64,000 nt of DNA from Calditrichia bacterium (GCA_028284905.1 JANQQU010000072.1:62001-126000); one strand, 5' to 3'. Shown: positions 1 to 8,359, numbered from the stretch's first letter. Notes: a model not told the origin generated them from the sequence alone. Numbers and translations: made by a program.

Positions 1-2501
1 TCAGTATGTTTTATCTCCTTTTTCCAATCTTTCCATAAATCTTTTAATTCCGCATCGGATTGGATCATCCGATTTATTGTCTCTTTCCCGGAAATACTGA
101 TATCATTATAAATTTGCTGTAATTTCTCCGCATATATGTAAGTCAGGTTTTCATCCTTGTTTTCTGCTACGTTGTATTTCCGCGCGACAACTTTAAAAAG
201 AGATGGCCAGGCTGCTGCGGAAAAATTCCCACTTCTGAGCAGCGCATCCAGCACATCTGCGAGCAGCTGCCAATAAAGCGGCGCATCGGCCATTTCACTT
301 AGATCGAGTAAAAAATTCAATCCGTCCTTTTGGCCATCATGTAAGGAGAGAAATTTCAGGAATGCTTTTTCCAGTATTGCAGAAATGGCCAGGCGATTTC
401 CTTTGGGCAATATCTCCAGTGCCGATCCAACCAAAGCCAGGCGATCTTTGGTATTCGGTGACTGTCCATAGCGGAAATGCCAGTCGCTCAACGATAAAAC
501 CTGATGCATCCGCTGAAATTCCGGGACCAGCGATAGGTTTGCAATATCCAGGTCAACATTAATTGCCTGATTAAACTCCGATTCAATTCGGGTGAATATT
601 GACACTAATTCCTGCATGGCACCCTTGGGAAAGAGAATATGCCGGGAAAGCGCCACTCCTTCTACTGCCAGTTTCAGAAAAGATTTTCGCCGCAGGACAT
701 TCCCGCCAAACTCATGGATTAAGGGCAAAGCAGTTGCCGGTGCCATATGCCCTTCCGGCCATCCCAATTGAAAAAACATTTCGTAATCTTCATCGGTAAG
801 TATCAATAAATCATATTGTTTATATTCTCGTAGAGTTTCCAATGTCAGCATTTCTTTTTGGGGATTGTTCGCAATTTCGGCCCCTTTCAGCCGTAGCAAT
901 AATCCATAATCATTGGTGCGTTTCGCTCGCTCACAGATTTTCTGATAAGTGATCTTCCTCCCCAGGAAAGGGCGAATATGCTGCATCATTTTTTCACTGC
1001 GGGAACAGGCACTAACAATGCGATAAATGACGAGTTCCAGTTCAAAGAAGAGATCCTTCTCGTAAAAAACAGCCAACAATTGCTGTACCGCCGGTTGGTG
1101 AAAAGATTTTACCAGGTGTTTGCGAATAACGTGAATAATCGCCGATTCCAGCTGATTGAGCACTTTGATAACTGCAGCAAAATTCAGAATAGCAGCAATA
1201 TGCCGGGTCTTTTTACTGGCCAATAGCATTTTACGTAACGTCTCGACAGATTTACGGCGAATCCTGAGATCCGTAAAATTTTTCTGGATGAGCGCTGTTG
1301 CTTCCCGGATCTCGGAAATTTTACCATTGGCTAACAGCGTATAAATCACCCAATCGATGAGAAAGCCGAGTACATCCTTCCGGGATAGTGTATCATCAGC
1401 CAGCAGCGTTTTGAAGAATTTTTGTGTGGCTTTCCGAATATCTTCATCGGCGGCAACCGGTTGTTTTAATAATTCCATTAAACCAGTGAGCACTTCCCGG
1501 GATTTGTATAGTTTCTTATTTTCTGTGAATGCCAATCCGGCCAGAATATCATTTTTATCAAAGGCGGCTTGTTGCAGGGAAAGATACAATTGCATCAGCT
1601 CATCCATCTCCCGGGGTGTAAATGATTGCTCCAGGCGGGAGAGGAAATTCTTGAAGTTTAGCACCGTGGTAAATTGATCGTTAGCGTACCAATTACTCAG
1701 CGTATTTGCAAAAGCATTTTCCCGGGGCAATTCGGAAAATTTTTCATTGATGAAATCAAAAACATGATAATCCTGGAAGAATTCGGATTCTGTTATAAAA
1801 TGCACCGTATCGGGATTACTGCCGCAAATCCGGGTATTATTATGGGAGGGATTCGCGGTAGAAATGGTAAAGGACAGTTTTTCCTGGAGATTTAAAGGTA
1901 AGGCCAGGGCTACAGCCCCAATCATGATGGCAATATATTCTGCCTGATCGGCAATTACCAAATGCCCGTCTTTATTTAAGGCATGCTGTACGGCGCTCGC
2001 CAGGGCAGCAAAGTACGAAAGGCGGCTTTGCGTGCTCAGGGTTTCCCGGATGTAAGAAATCGGAATAGTATCATGAATATTCAGCGTTGGCAGAGAAGGC
2101 AAATTTTCAGCGGGCGCTTCCGGGTAGGCTTTCCAGAAATCACTATGCCAGCTAAATGCCGGAAATACATATTTAACAAATTCGCGGGGATTTTCGTGAA
2201 TAATAAATCGGGTGAAGAATTTTGCCTGGCGGGCATTTTTGTTGCGGTCGAGATAAGCAGTATGAGAAAGGACAGCTTTACCATTGGGCAATCGATAAAA
2301 AGCAAGGCAGCGATATACATCCGGTTGCATTTCCCAAACAGTACGGTGCGGCAGTGGTGCCGGCAGGGTCTCCGTCATTGCCAGTTTTAACTGACTGATA
2401 GTGGACTCATCCAGACCTGCACTGGGGGCCACAATTTGAAGCTCACTAATTTTGCCAGCCCCACTAACGCTGGCATATCCAATGGCTTGCTCAAACGCCA
2501 T
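1..2501 (-). CDS. GAP1-like protein (GTPase-associated protein 1 family), C-terminus beyond left edge
   Basis: The minus strand is open from an ATG at 2501 to the left edge, giving at least 833 residues. The start has a good ribosome site (GGGAG, six bases upstream). The N-terminus reads FEQAIGYASVSGAG, then QIVAPSAGLDES, then a stretch around HTAYLDRNKNARQAKF. This order matches my recollection of the N-terminal domain of the GAP1 family, which occurs next to GTPase or chaperone genes in predicted conflict systems. The remaining roughly 600 residues are mostly helical with no catalytic motif I recognise, which fits the middle and C-terminal GAP1 regions. It follows the FN3-like and GrpE-like genes on the same strand with short gaps, so they are probably one operon. 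No signal peptide or membrane segment is seen, so it is likely cytoplasmic. The family call rests on memory of sequence patterns, not an alignment. Confidence 0.6.
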   Translation of the reverse strand, partial: MAFEQAIGYASVSGAGKISELQIVAPSAGLDESTISQLKLAMTETLPAPLPHRTVWEMQPDVYRCLAFYRLPNGKAVLSHTAYLDRNKNARQAKFFTRFIIHENPREFVKYVFPAFSWHSDFWKAYPEAPAENLPSLPTLNIHDTIPISYIRETLSTQSRLSYFAALASAVQHALNKDGHLVIADQAEYIAIMIGAVALALPLNLQEKLSFTISTANPSHNNTRICGSNPDTVHFITESEFFQDYHVFDFINEKFSELPRENAFANTLSNWYANDQFTTVLNFKNFLSRLEQSFTPREMDELMQLYLSLQQAAFDKNDILAGLAFTENKKLYKSREVLTGLMELLKQPVAADEDIRKATQKFFKTLLADDTLSRKDVLGFLIDWVIYTLLANGKISEIREATALIQKNFTDLRIRRKSVETLRKMLLASKKTRHIAAILNFAAVIKVLNQLESAIIHVIRKHLVKSFHQPAVQQLLAVFYEKDLFFELELVIYRIVSACSRSEKMMQHIRPFLGRKITYQKICERAKRTNDYGLLLRLKGAEIANNPQKEMLTLETLREYKQYDLLILTDEDYEMFFQLGWPEGHMAPATALPLIHEFGGNVLRRKSFLKLAVEGVALSRHILFPKGAMQELVSIFTRIESEFNQAINVDLDIANLSLVPEFQRMHQVLSLSDWHFRYGQSPNTKDRLALVGSALEILPKGNRLAISAILEKAFLKFLSLHDGQKDGLNFLLDLSEMADAPLYWQLLADVLDALLRSGNFSAAAWPSLFKVVARKYNVAENKDENLTYIYAEKLQQIYNDISISGKETINRMIQSDAELKDLWKDWKKEIKHT

Positions 2502-2530
2502 AGTGATCTCCCATTTGCCATACACTTCGG

Positions 2531-2650
2531 TTAAGCCGGATTGGTAAAATCCATTTTACCAGCTAAAACCTGCATCGCTGTCTCATTTTCAAGTATCGGT
2601 AAATATTCCGGCATTCCTGCCATGAATGCTACATCACTGTAGTTTTCCAC
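2531..2650 (-). CDS. Possible 39-residue small protein in the GAP1/GrpE operon
   Basis: Between the stop of the FN3-like gene and the start of the GAP1-like gene there is a short open frame beginning GTG at 2650, or ATG at 2623, and ending at 2531. Its product contains AGMPEYLPILENETAMQVLA and ends in KMDFTNPA. It is acidic and looks like real coding sequence rather than random translation, and it fits neatly between its neighbours (27 bases after one stop, 29 before the next start). No convincing ribosome site is visible, so translational coupling would be needed. I do not recognise the family. It could also be spacer sequence. Confidence 0.3.
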   Translation of the reverse strand: MENYSDVAFMAGMPEYLPILENETAMQVLAGKMDFTNPA

Positions 2651-2676
2651 TCGTCTTTCGGTGGAGAGATATCATC

Positions 2677-3585
2677 TTATATTCGTAGTTTACCAGCTGC
2701 TGTTGGTAATAACTCATAATCCCCGGCATCTTCGGGATTCGCCAAAAATAGCCGAAAGCGCGTTGGAGATGGCAGCTCTGTTAAGCGAAACTGAATCCCG
2801 TATGCAGCATGCTCTTTTAAACGCTCACCGGCCATGCGGCATACCACTTCTCCATTCCGAACATGCGCGGGTAATAATTCCCCATCTCTGGCAATTAGCA
2901 AAACTTCCGGTAAACAATCAACAGGCTTATCAGGAATTAAAGTCAAAATTGCATGGGTTTTCCGAAAGAGTCCCCGAAAACGTATCGAATAACGGATAGT
3001 AGTTTTGCGCCGGTAAAGCACCACCGTTCGGCATCCCAGGCTTTCGCCGGGAGAGACTAATTCCTGCCTCCCGAAGTCCGTTATCGCGTACACCCGAATA
3101 AAATAATTTTGCCGTAAAGAGTTCTCTATCCGGCAGCCAAATCGCTCATAATCATGACGGGAAATCATCTTGGAATACCCGGGGAGAACATCTGTCGGAT
3201 AGTTTCCGGTAGACCAGCTTACCAGATAGCGGTTCACCATGCGATTAGTCTTCCACCGCACTCGGATAAAGCTTCCGTAATGCACAGCATCAACATTTTC
3301 GACATCATTTGGTTGAAAGGCGCGCTGCACGCGCAACATCAGGGGACGTACTTCCGGCAAATCAGCCATGTGGACTTCGTCCCAGGCTGCCATTATTGCC
3401 TTATCGTCGTTTCGTTTGATTGCGGTTTTCAATATTGCCAGGCGATCCGCCGGTGTAGTTACCGGCAAATCAAGTTTCGGAGTATCTTTCAGTAAATATG
3501 GCTTTGCGAACTCTTCTACCGGTGATTCCAGCCAACCGACATCGGCGTTCGCACTTTCCAAATAGGCTTTACTGTTCTGTTTCAT
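2677..3585 (-). CDS. Protein with helical N-terminus and FN3-like beta domain, conflict-system partner
   Basis: I chose the ATG at 3585 because GGGAG lies five bases upstream; an in-frame ATG at 3624 would overlap the previous gene by 56 bases without such a site. The product has 302 residues. Residues 1-85 look helical. Residues about 95-170 alternate strands in the manner of a fibronectin type III domain, with IRVRWKTN, YLVSWSTG and YFIRVYAITDFGRQ. A second beta-rich part runs to the end. No enzyme motif, signal peptide or membrane segment is present. The gene starts 17 bases before the end of the GrpE-like gene, so the two are translationally coupled. Its role is unknown. FN3-type domains suggest binding or scaffolding within a complex with the GrpE-like and GAP1-like proteins. 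Confidence 0.55.
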   Translation of the reverse strand: MKQNSKAYLESANADVGWLESPVEEFAKPYLLKDTPKLDLPVTTPADRLAILKTAIKRNDDKAIMAAWDEVHMADLPEVRPLMLRVQRAFQPNDVENVDAVHYGSFIRVRWKTNRMVNRYLVSWSTGNYPTDVLPGYSKMISRHDYERFGCRIENSLRQNYFIRVYAITDFGRQELVSPGESLGCRTVVLYRRKTTIRYSIRFRGLFRKTHAILTLIPDKPVDCLPEVLLIARDGELLPAHVRNGEVVCRMAGERLKEHAAYGIQFRLTELPSPTRFRLFLANPEDAGDYELLPTAAGKLRI

Positions 3586-4309
3586 CCAGACTCCCGTTTT
3601 CCCGGAAACCGTTTTTAACGGCACCGTTCTTATGGCTCACCGGCCGTCGATACCCATAAACCCGCACGCCTTCGGCACGAATCACTTTCTCGTGTCTTTT
3701 AAATCCACTGCGCAATCGGCTTTTGATGATCCGGTTTAATGCAGGTGAATCGGTTTCGACAACCGTGAGGGCTTGCTGAGTTTTCGGGTTAAAATCTTCG
3801 GTCGGTTCTTCATATGGAAAGACATCGTGTTTTTCCAAAATCGTTAATACATGCTGCTGAAAAACATTAAGAATTTTGATGACTTTTTCAACCGGAATGT
3901 CTTCTTCAGTTTGCTGAAAATGCTCAATGGTATTATCAAAGTCATCATAAAGACTAATTACATCGTTCAGCAAGGGCTTGACCATCTGTCCAGCTAAATC
4001 ATGCTTGAAAGTATCCAACTCCAGAAATAGCCGCTCGATAATCTGATCCTTATGCTGATCGTTTTTTATTTTTTCCTGAAATTCACTCCCCAGACTACTG
4101 ACGGAGGATTCCAGGTTATCAAGCTTTGCATGAATAGAATTTGGTATCGGTTTGCTTGGTGTGGCGTGGTCTTCATTGGATGTCTTATGAACATCCTGCC
4201 CATTGGTAATGTCATTTCGTAAATCATCTTCCAGGAAGATGATATCAGCAAATTTTTCTTCTACGTTGTCCGGATTATTCTTTGTCACAGGATTACCTAT
4301 AGCGCTCAT
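3569..4309 (-). CDS. GrpE-like nucleotide exchange factor, divergent
   Basis: The protein has 246 residues. It opens with an acidic, disordered stretch (1-60), then a long coiled-coil helix (about 60-110), then the pattern MVKPLLNDVISLYDDFDNT, which matches the GrpE helical region (LLPVLDNLERA in canonical GrpE). The C-terminal part ends in VIRAEGVRVYGYR, matching the GrpE beta wing. GrpE releases ADP from Hsp70. Canonical housekeeping grpE sits beside dnaK, dnaJ or hrcA; here it leads an operon with an FN3-like and a GAP1-like gene, so it probably serves a dedicated Hsp70-like ATPase encoded beyond the left edge. No clear ribosome site precedes the ATG. The Hsp70 partner is an inference. Confidence 0.6.
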   Translation of the reverse strand: MSAIGNPVTKNNPDNVEEKFADIIFLEDDLRNDITNGQDVHKTSNEDHATPSKPIPNSIHAKLDNLESSVSSLGSEFQEKIKNDQHKDQIIERLFLELDTFKHDLAGQMVKPLLNDVISLYDDFDNTIEHFQQTEEDIPVEKVIKILNVFQQHVLTILEKHDVFPYEEPTEDFNPKTQQALTVVETDSPALNRIIKSRLRSGFKRHEKVIRAEGVRVYGYRRPVSHKNGAVKNGFRENGSLDETEQ

Positions 4310-4368
4310 AACTCGTATTTAATTTTTTGCATCATCATTGCTAAATTAACAGTAGAAGTTTTTTCAGC

Positions 4369-4390
4369 CGTAGAATTGATGCGTTCTACG
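4369..4390. promoter_or_regulatory. Inverted repeat upstream of the GrpE/GAP1 operon
   Basis: CGTAGAA and TTCTACG form a perfect seven-base inverted repeat separated by eight bases. A further half site (GTAGAA) occurs at 4352-4357. The position, about 60-80 bases upstream of the GrpE-like start, suits a repressor or activator site, but a short RNA hairpin is equally possible. Confidence 0.3.
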
Positions 4391-4684
4391 AATTTCCAGG
4401 AAATATTTTCAATAATACTCCCATGCCAGATTTGAAGCGAATGCTGCTTCAAAATTATTTGCGCTCCCTAATTTTTGAACAAATAGCCGGCATATGATAT
4501 CCGGTCCTCTGGTTCAATTGGCATAAAATGATTTCCCAAAACTCCGAAAGCATAACTATGAAGTAATAAAGCGAAGATGAATAATAGCAGAATCGTCAGG
4601 GCCCGCGGGTGTCAAATATCACGAATGCCATGCACGAATAATTTTTAAAAGGAAGCACCTTTTCACTGACGGGAAATTCACAAA

Positions 4685-4713
4685 TTGGTTAAATCCCGGA
4701 AAATGTTTATCTT
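4685..4713 (+). promoter_or_regulatory. Possible sigma70-type promoter for the NCS1 permease
   Basis: TTGGTT and TATCTT are separated by 17 bases and lie about 30 bases upstream of the GTG start. The match is moderate and the promoter consensus of this organism is unknown. Confidence 0.3.
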
Positions 4714-4742
4714 CCTAATTCGAATAGAATGGAGGATTTATC

Positions 4743-6224
4743 GTGAATGCATCCCGGGAAACAACGCGCAATGTTAACGGCTTGGTAGAGCTCATTACTC
4801 CTCCGGCAGACAGTCATCTTAGCAATAAAGATATTGCCCCAACGAGCGTATCCGAGCGCTCCTGGAATCGCTGGCACATCGCTTCTCTCTGGGTAGGCAT
4901 GAGTGTTTGTATTCCGACATATATGCTGGCGGCGAGTATGATCAGCGCAGGTATGAACTGGTGGCAAAGTCTCCTCGCCATTTTGTTGGGAAATCTGATC
5001 GTCCTGCTCCCGATGGTGCTGAACGCTCATGCCGGCACCAAATATGGCATTCCCTTTCCGGTCTATGTCCGTGCATCATTTGGCACGACCGGCGCGCATA
5101 TTCCTTCTATTCTTCGTTCTTTAGTTGCCTGTGGCTGGTTTGGCATTCAAACCTGGATCGGCGGTATGGCAATCGATACGATTATTGCAACACTTTGGCC
5201 GGGCTGGGCATCGATTGGCGGTGGTGCGACCTTCATGGGATACGGTTTACCGCAGTACCTCAGTTTTCTCTTTTTCTGGGCAATTAACATGTATTTTGTC
5301 TGGGCGGGCACAGACAGCATTAAGTGGATGGAAACCGTTGCCGCACCATTTCTCATCCTGATGGGTATCGTGCTGCTCTTCTGGGCGTCCGGCAGAGTTG
5401 GCGGCATTGGCACCATCCTGGAGAAATCCGATGAACTTATTCAGCGTCAGGAACAACTTTCCACACTGGACTTCCTCTTTACGCTTTTTATTCCCTGGCT
5501 AACCGCGATGGTTGGTTTTTGGGCAACATTGGCATTGAATATTCCCGACTTTACCCGTTACGCAAATAGCCAGGAAGATCAGATGAGCGGACAAGCACTA
5601 GGCTTGTTAACGACGATGCCGCTTTTCGCCTTTATTGGCATTGCGGTTACCAGCGCCACTTTAATCCTCTATGGGGAAGCCATCTGGGACCCGGTAAAAC
5701 TGCTGGCGAAGATTACGTCGGAGAATAACAGTCCGATGATTGGCATTCTTTCCATGGTCGTCCTTTTAATCGCCACGCTTAGCACGAATATCGCTGCGAA
5801 CGTCGTCTCTCCGGCAAACAGCATTTCCAATCTCTCCCCGCAGAAAATCACCTTTCGAACCGGCGGTTTAATCGCCGGCCTAATCGGCATTGTCATTATG
5901 CCCTGGCTGTTGCTGGATATGTATCTTACCTGGCTAATCAGCTACTCCGGCTTACTCGGCGCGGTTGGCGGGATTATTGTTTGCGACTATATTTTTATCC
6001 GAAAAATGGAATTAAACCTGAATGATCTTTATGATGAAGCAGGTGAGTATCATTACGATAGCGGTTGGAATAAGAGTGCGATCGTGGCGCTGGTAGCTGG
6101 TGTTTTAGTTGCACTGACGGGAAAACTACATCCTTCACTGGGCTTTCTGTTCAACGGTGCCTGGTTTTCGGCAGGGCTGGTTTCCTTTGCACTCTATTGG
6201 GTATTGATGCGTCGATCTTCCTGA
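4743..6224 (+). CDS. NCS1-family nucleobase permease (cytosine/allantoin type)
   Basis: The product has 493 residues with about 12 membrane segments. The start is GTG, preceded by GGAGG with suitable spacing. Near the N-terminus lies SERSWNRWHIASLWVGM, followed by IPTYMLAASMISAGM, the signature of nucleobase:cation symporter-1 proteins such as PucI, Mhp1 and fungal Fur/Dal4. These import uracil, cytosine, allantoin or hydantoins with sodium or protons. The exact substrate cannot be read from sequence. A cytosine deaminase gene lies 1.5 kb downstream on the same strand, which makes cytosine or a related pyrimidine a reasonable guess. The protein ends without any fused domain and has the normal family length. 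Confidence 0.9.
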   Translation: MNASRETTRNVNGLVELITPPADSHLSNKDIAPTSVSERSWNRWHIASLWVGMSVCIPTYMLAASMISAGMNWWQSLLAILLGNLIVLLPMVLNAHAGTKYGIPFPVYVRASFGTTGAHIPSILRSLVACGWFGIQTWIGGMAIDTIIATLWPGWASIGGGATFMGYGLPQYLSFLFFWAINMYFVWAGTDSIKWMETVAAPFLILMGIVLLFWASGRVGGIGTILEKSDELIQRQEQLSTLDFLFTLFIPWLTAMVGFWATLALNIPDFTRYANSQEDQMSGQALGLLTTMPLFAFIGIAVTSATLILYGEAIWDPVKLLAKITSENNSPMIGILSMVVLLIATLSTNIAANVVSPANSISNLSPQKITFRTGGLIAGLIGIVIMPWLLLDMYLTWLISYSGLLGAVGGIIVCDYIFIRKMELNLNDLYDEAGEYHYDSGWNKSAIVALVAGVLVALTGKLHPSLGFLFNGAWFSAGLVSFALYWVLMRRSS

Positions 6225-6231
6225 AAATACA

Positions 6232-6334
6232 TTGGAATATTGAAAGGATAAGCGGTTTTAGGCCCTTTGAAGTCTCAACTATATCACATTTTCGTTGACT
6301 AAACCGGAGAAAAAAGATAAATTGAATATTCCAA
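6232..6334. repeat. Ten-base inverted repeat flanking the clpS promoter region
   Basis: TTGGAATATT at 6232-6241 and AATATTCCAA at 6325-6334 are perfect inverted copies about 83 bases apart. They bracket the predicted clpS promoter. They could be paired operator sites for one dimeric regulator or the ends of a small degenerate element. Confidence 0.35.
6295..6323 (+). promoter_or_regulatory. Sigma70-like promoter upstream of clpS
   Basis: TTGACT and TAAATT are separated by exactly 17 bases, and the -10 ends 60 bases before the clpS start. This is a good match to the general bacterial consensus. Confidence 0.5.
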
Positions 6335-6383
6335 TTCAAATAACTTTTAACCGAATATTCTGAGAAAATTACCGAGGCAATTC

Positions 6384-6722
6384 ATGTCCACATATGTAAC
6401 ATTGCCGGAGATCAAGGAAACAGAAATTGAAAAGTCTGATGAGCAGACTTTCCTGGTGCCGCAATACAATGTTATTCTGCTGGACGATGATGATCATACC
6501 TACGAATATGTGATAGAAATGCTCATGAAATTATTTGGGCACAGTATGAATCGCGCCTATCAAATGGCTTGCGAAGTAGACGCCTCCGGCCGGGTAATTG
6601 TCGACACTACAACTCAGGAACGCGCCGAACTTAAGCGGGATCAAATTCACTCCTATGGCGCAGATTGGCGGTTGCCCCGCTGTAAAGGGTCGATGTCCGC
6701 GACGATCGAGCCTGCTGAATAA
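6384..6722 (+). CDS. clpS: ClpS-like Clp protease adaptor with altered N-degron pocket
   Basis: The protein has 112 residues: an unstructured N-terminus of about 27 residues, then the ClpS core beginning YNVILLDDDDHTYEYVIEML. ClpS delivers proteins with N-terminal Leu, Phe, Tyr or Trp to ClpAP. Aligned by eye with E. coli ClpS, Asp35 and Asp36 are kept, but Asn34 is Asp and His66 is Asp (CEVDASG where E. coli has LAVHYQG). Both changed positions line the pocket that holds the N-terminal residue, so specificity may differ. No ClpA gene is adjacent. The flanking genes are transporters, so co-location may be accidental. Confidence 0.85.
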   Translation: MSTYVTLPEIKETEIEKSDEQTFLVPQYNVILLDDDDHTYEYVIEMLMKLFGHSMNRAYQMACEVDASGRVIVDTTTQERAELKRDQIHSYGADWRLPRCKGSMSATIEPAE

Positions 6723-6774
6723 ACGAATCACCGAATTTCCCTATCCTTTTAATTGATCTAAGTAAGGATTATTC

Positions 6775-7629
6775 TTGTCACTGACGGTCTTCCTTCTGGT
6801 ATTGCTTTCAGCAGTTTTTCATGCCAGTTGGAATTTCATCCTTCGCAAAGTTACCGGAAATATTGTTGTTTTATGGCTATCGCTCTGGGCATCAAGTTTG
6901 GTAGCGCTACCGTTTACATTATTATTTCTGCCCGAAGAGATAAGCACTTATACGACTGCCGATTTTTTCTTTGTCCTGCTCAGCGGTATCATTCATTGGA
7001 TATATTTTTCATTATTGGCAAGCGCTTATCGCTATGGGGAAATTTCCACTATTTATCCGATTGCGCGAGGATCCGGCATCGCCTTAACATGCATTTTCGC
7101 AACACTTTTTCTGCAGGAGCAAATCTCTCCGGCTGGCTTGATCGGTATCGTTCTGATTATTAGTGGCATCGGCATTACCAGCGGTAAAGGGATTCTGATT
7201 GGGGATAATCGCCGGGCATTAATGCTAGCTCTTGGGGTTGGGGTAAGCATATGCGGTTATTCAGTGGTAGACAAAGGCGCCGTTGCCACCCTTCCACCCC
7301 TTTTATTCTTGACGCTCCTCTACCTGCTTTCAGCCATTTTGATGACGCCACAAATTTTGCGAAATTATTATCATCAACTTTCGGAGCAACTCCGCATGCA
7401 CTGGCAATACGCACTGGCAGTCGGCATTGGCAGCGCCGGTGCTTATTTGATTATCCTTGACGCTTATACACTGGGTCCGGTCAGCTATATTGTTGCAATG
7501 CGGGAATTTGCGATTGTTATCGGGGTATTATTAGGTGCCGTTTTCCTGAAAGAAAGAGTGACTACTCGTAAATGGATTGGAGTTTTAATTATTGTTGCTG
7601 GTTTAGTTTTTATTCGGATAGGATCCTGA
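6775..7629 (+). CDS. EamA/DMT-family permease
   Basis: The product has 284 residues and about ten hydrophobic segments in two similar halves, the layout of the drug/metabolite transporter superfamily. The C-terminal half carries VGVLLGAVFLKERVTTRKWI, the typical end motif of EamA repeats. The start is TTG at 6775, with AAGG about nine bases upstream. DMT proteins export or import small metabolites such as amino acids or nucleosides; the substrate is not predictable. It lies 52 bases after clpS and 124 before the cytosine deaminase, so it may share transcription with them. Confidence 0.88.
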   Translation: MSLTVFLLVLLSAVFHASWNFILRKVTGNIVVLWLSLWASSLVALPFTLLFLPEEISTYTTADFFFVLLSGIIHWIYFSLLASAYRYGEISTIYPIARGSGIALTCIFATLFLQEQISPAGLIGIVLIISGIGITSGKGILIGDNRRALMLALGVGVSICGYSVVDKGAVATLPPLLFLTLLYLLSAILMTPQILRNYYHQLSEQLRMHWQYALAVGIGSAGAYLIILDAYTLGPVSYIVAMREFAIVIGVLLGAVFLKERVTTRKWIGVLIIVAGLVFIRIGS

Positions 7630-7753
7630 GGAATTAAAATTTCTCACGTCAAATTTATTTGATTTAATCTGCATTTTCTGAGTATAAATTGATATGGCGT
7701 TTATCAAAAGAGAGTCTAACTAAAAGCAGCGCAAACCTCGGAAAGGAGCCGAA

Positions 7754-8206
7754 ATGGCTAACAATACTGATTATGAAGCAATGTTACAAGTTGCAATTGC
7801 AGAAGCCCGGCAAGGACTGGCCGAAGGCGGTATTCCCATCGGTGCGGCTTTGTTCGATCAGGATGGCAATCTTCTCGGAAAAGGGCACAACCGCCGCATC
7901 CAGGAAGATGACCCTTCCGTTCACGGAGAAACCGATGCTTTTCGCAAAGCCGGCCGACAGCGAAATTATCGGGATAAGATAATGGTTACGACATTGTCTC
8001 CCTGTTGGTATTGCAGTGGATTGGTGCGACAATTTAACATAGGGACGGTAGTTGTCGGCGAATCAGTAAATTTTAAAGGGGGCGACGATTGGTTGAAAGA
8101 GAATGGCGTCACGGTTATCGATTTGAATTCGCAGGAATGTATCGATATGCTCGCTACTTATATTCGGGAAAATCCGGAAGTCTGGTTTGAGGACATTGGG
8201 CTTTGA
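7754..8206 (+). CDS. Cytosine deaminase of the yeast FCY1 type
   Basis: The product has 150 residues with the CDA-fold zinc motifs HGE (His57, Glu59) and SPCWYC (Cys84, Cys87). It resembles yeast Fcy1 closely along its length: GGIPIG near residue 25, GKGHNRR, TLSPC, VVGESVNFKGG, and the ending NPEVWFEDIG, which matches the Fcy1 C-terminus almost exactly. Fcy1 converts cytosine to uracil and ammonia and is unrelated to the bacterial amidohydrolase CodA. The start has an excellent ribosome site (GGAAAGGAG). With the NCS1 permease upstream it forms a likely pyrimidine salvage group. A broader nucleobase or pterin deaminase role cannot be excluded. Confidence 0.88.
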   Translation: MANNTDYEAMLQVAIAEARQGLAEGGIPIGAALFDQDGNLLGKGHNRRIQEDDPSVHGETDAFRKAGRQRNYRDKIMVTTLSPCWYCSGLVRQFNIGTVVVGESVNFKGGDDWLKENGVTVIDLNSQECIDMLATYIRENPEVWFEDIGL

Positions 8207-8207
8207 A

Positions 8208-8352
8208 ATACGGAATGGCGAAGGACGAATGCGGAAGGACGAATGCGGAATTCGGAATGGGGAAGGACGAATGCGGAATTTGGAATGCGGAATGGCGAAT
8301 TTTGTACTGTATTTATTAATTCCGCATTCGCCATTCCCCATTCCGAATTCCA
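8208..8352. repeat. Intergenic word-array hairpin built on GGAATGCGGAAT-type units
   Basis: The gap between two convergent genes is filled by repeats of GAATGCGGAA and GGAAGGACG, with an inverted copy at its right end (the strand switches to ATTCCGCATTCGCCATTCC after 8315). The two arms can pair into a long hairpin. It lies between two stop codons, so it could serve as a bidirectional terminator. Confidence 0.75.
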
Positions 8353-8359
8353 AAATGTT

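Larger units (their letters stand above)
4310..4742. other. Divergent intergenic region, 433 bases
   Basis: This gap separates the minus-strand GrpE/GAP1 operon from the plus-strand permease, so it should hold two divergent promoters. Beyond the inverted repeat at 4369-4390 and the possible permease promoter at 4685-4713, I see no open frame that looks coding and no RNA gene. Confidence 0.6.

Noticed and set aside
362-2390. Several plus-strand open frames of 60-135 codons
   Set aside because: They lie opposite the long continuous minus-strand GAP1-like frame, lack ribosome sites and show no recognisable content. They are shadows.
8208-8352. CRISPR-like array
   Set aside because: The repeat units are irregular, overlap, turn into inverted copies and have no unique spacers of even length. 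No cas genes are present.
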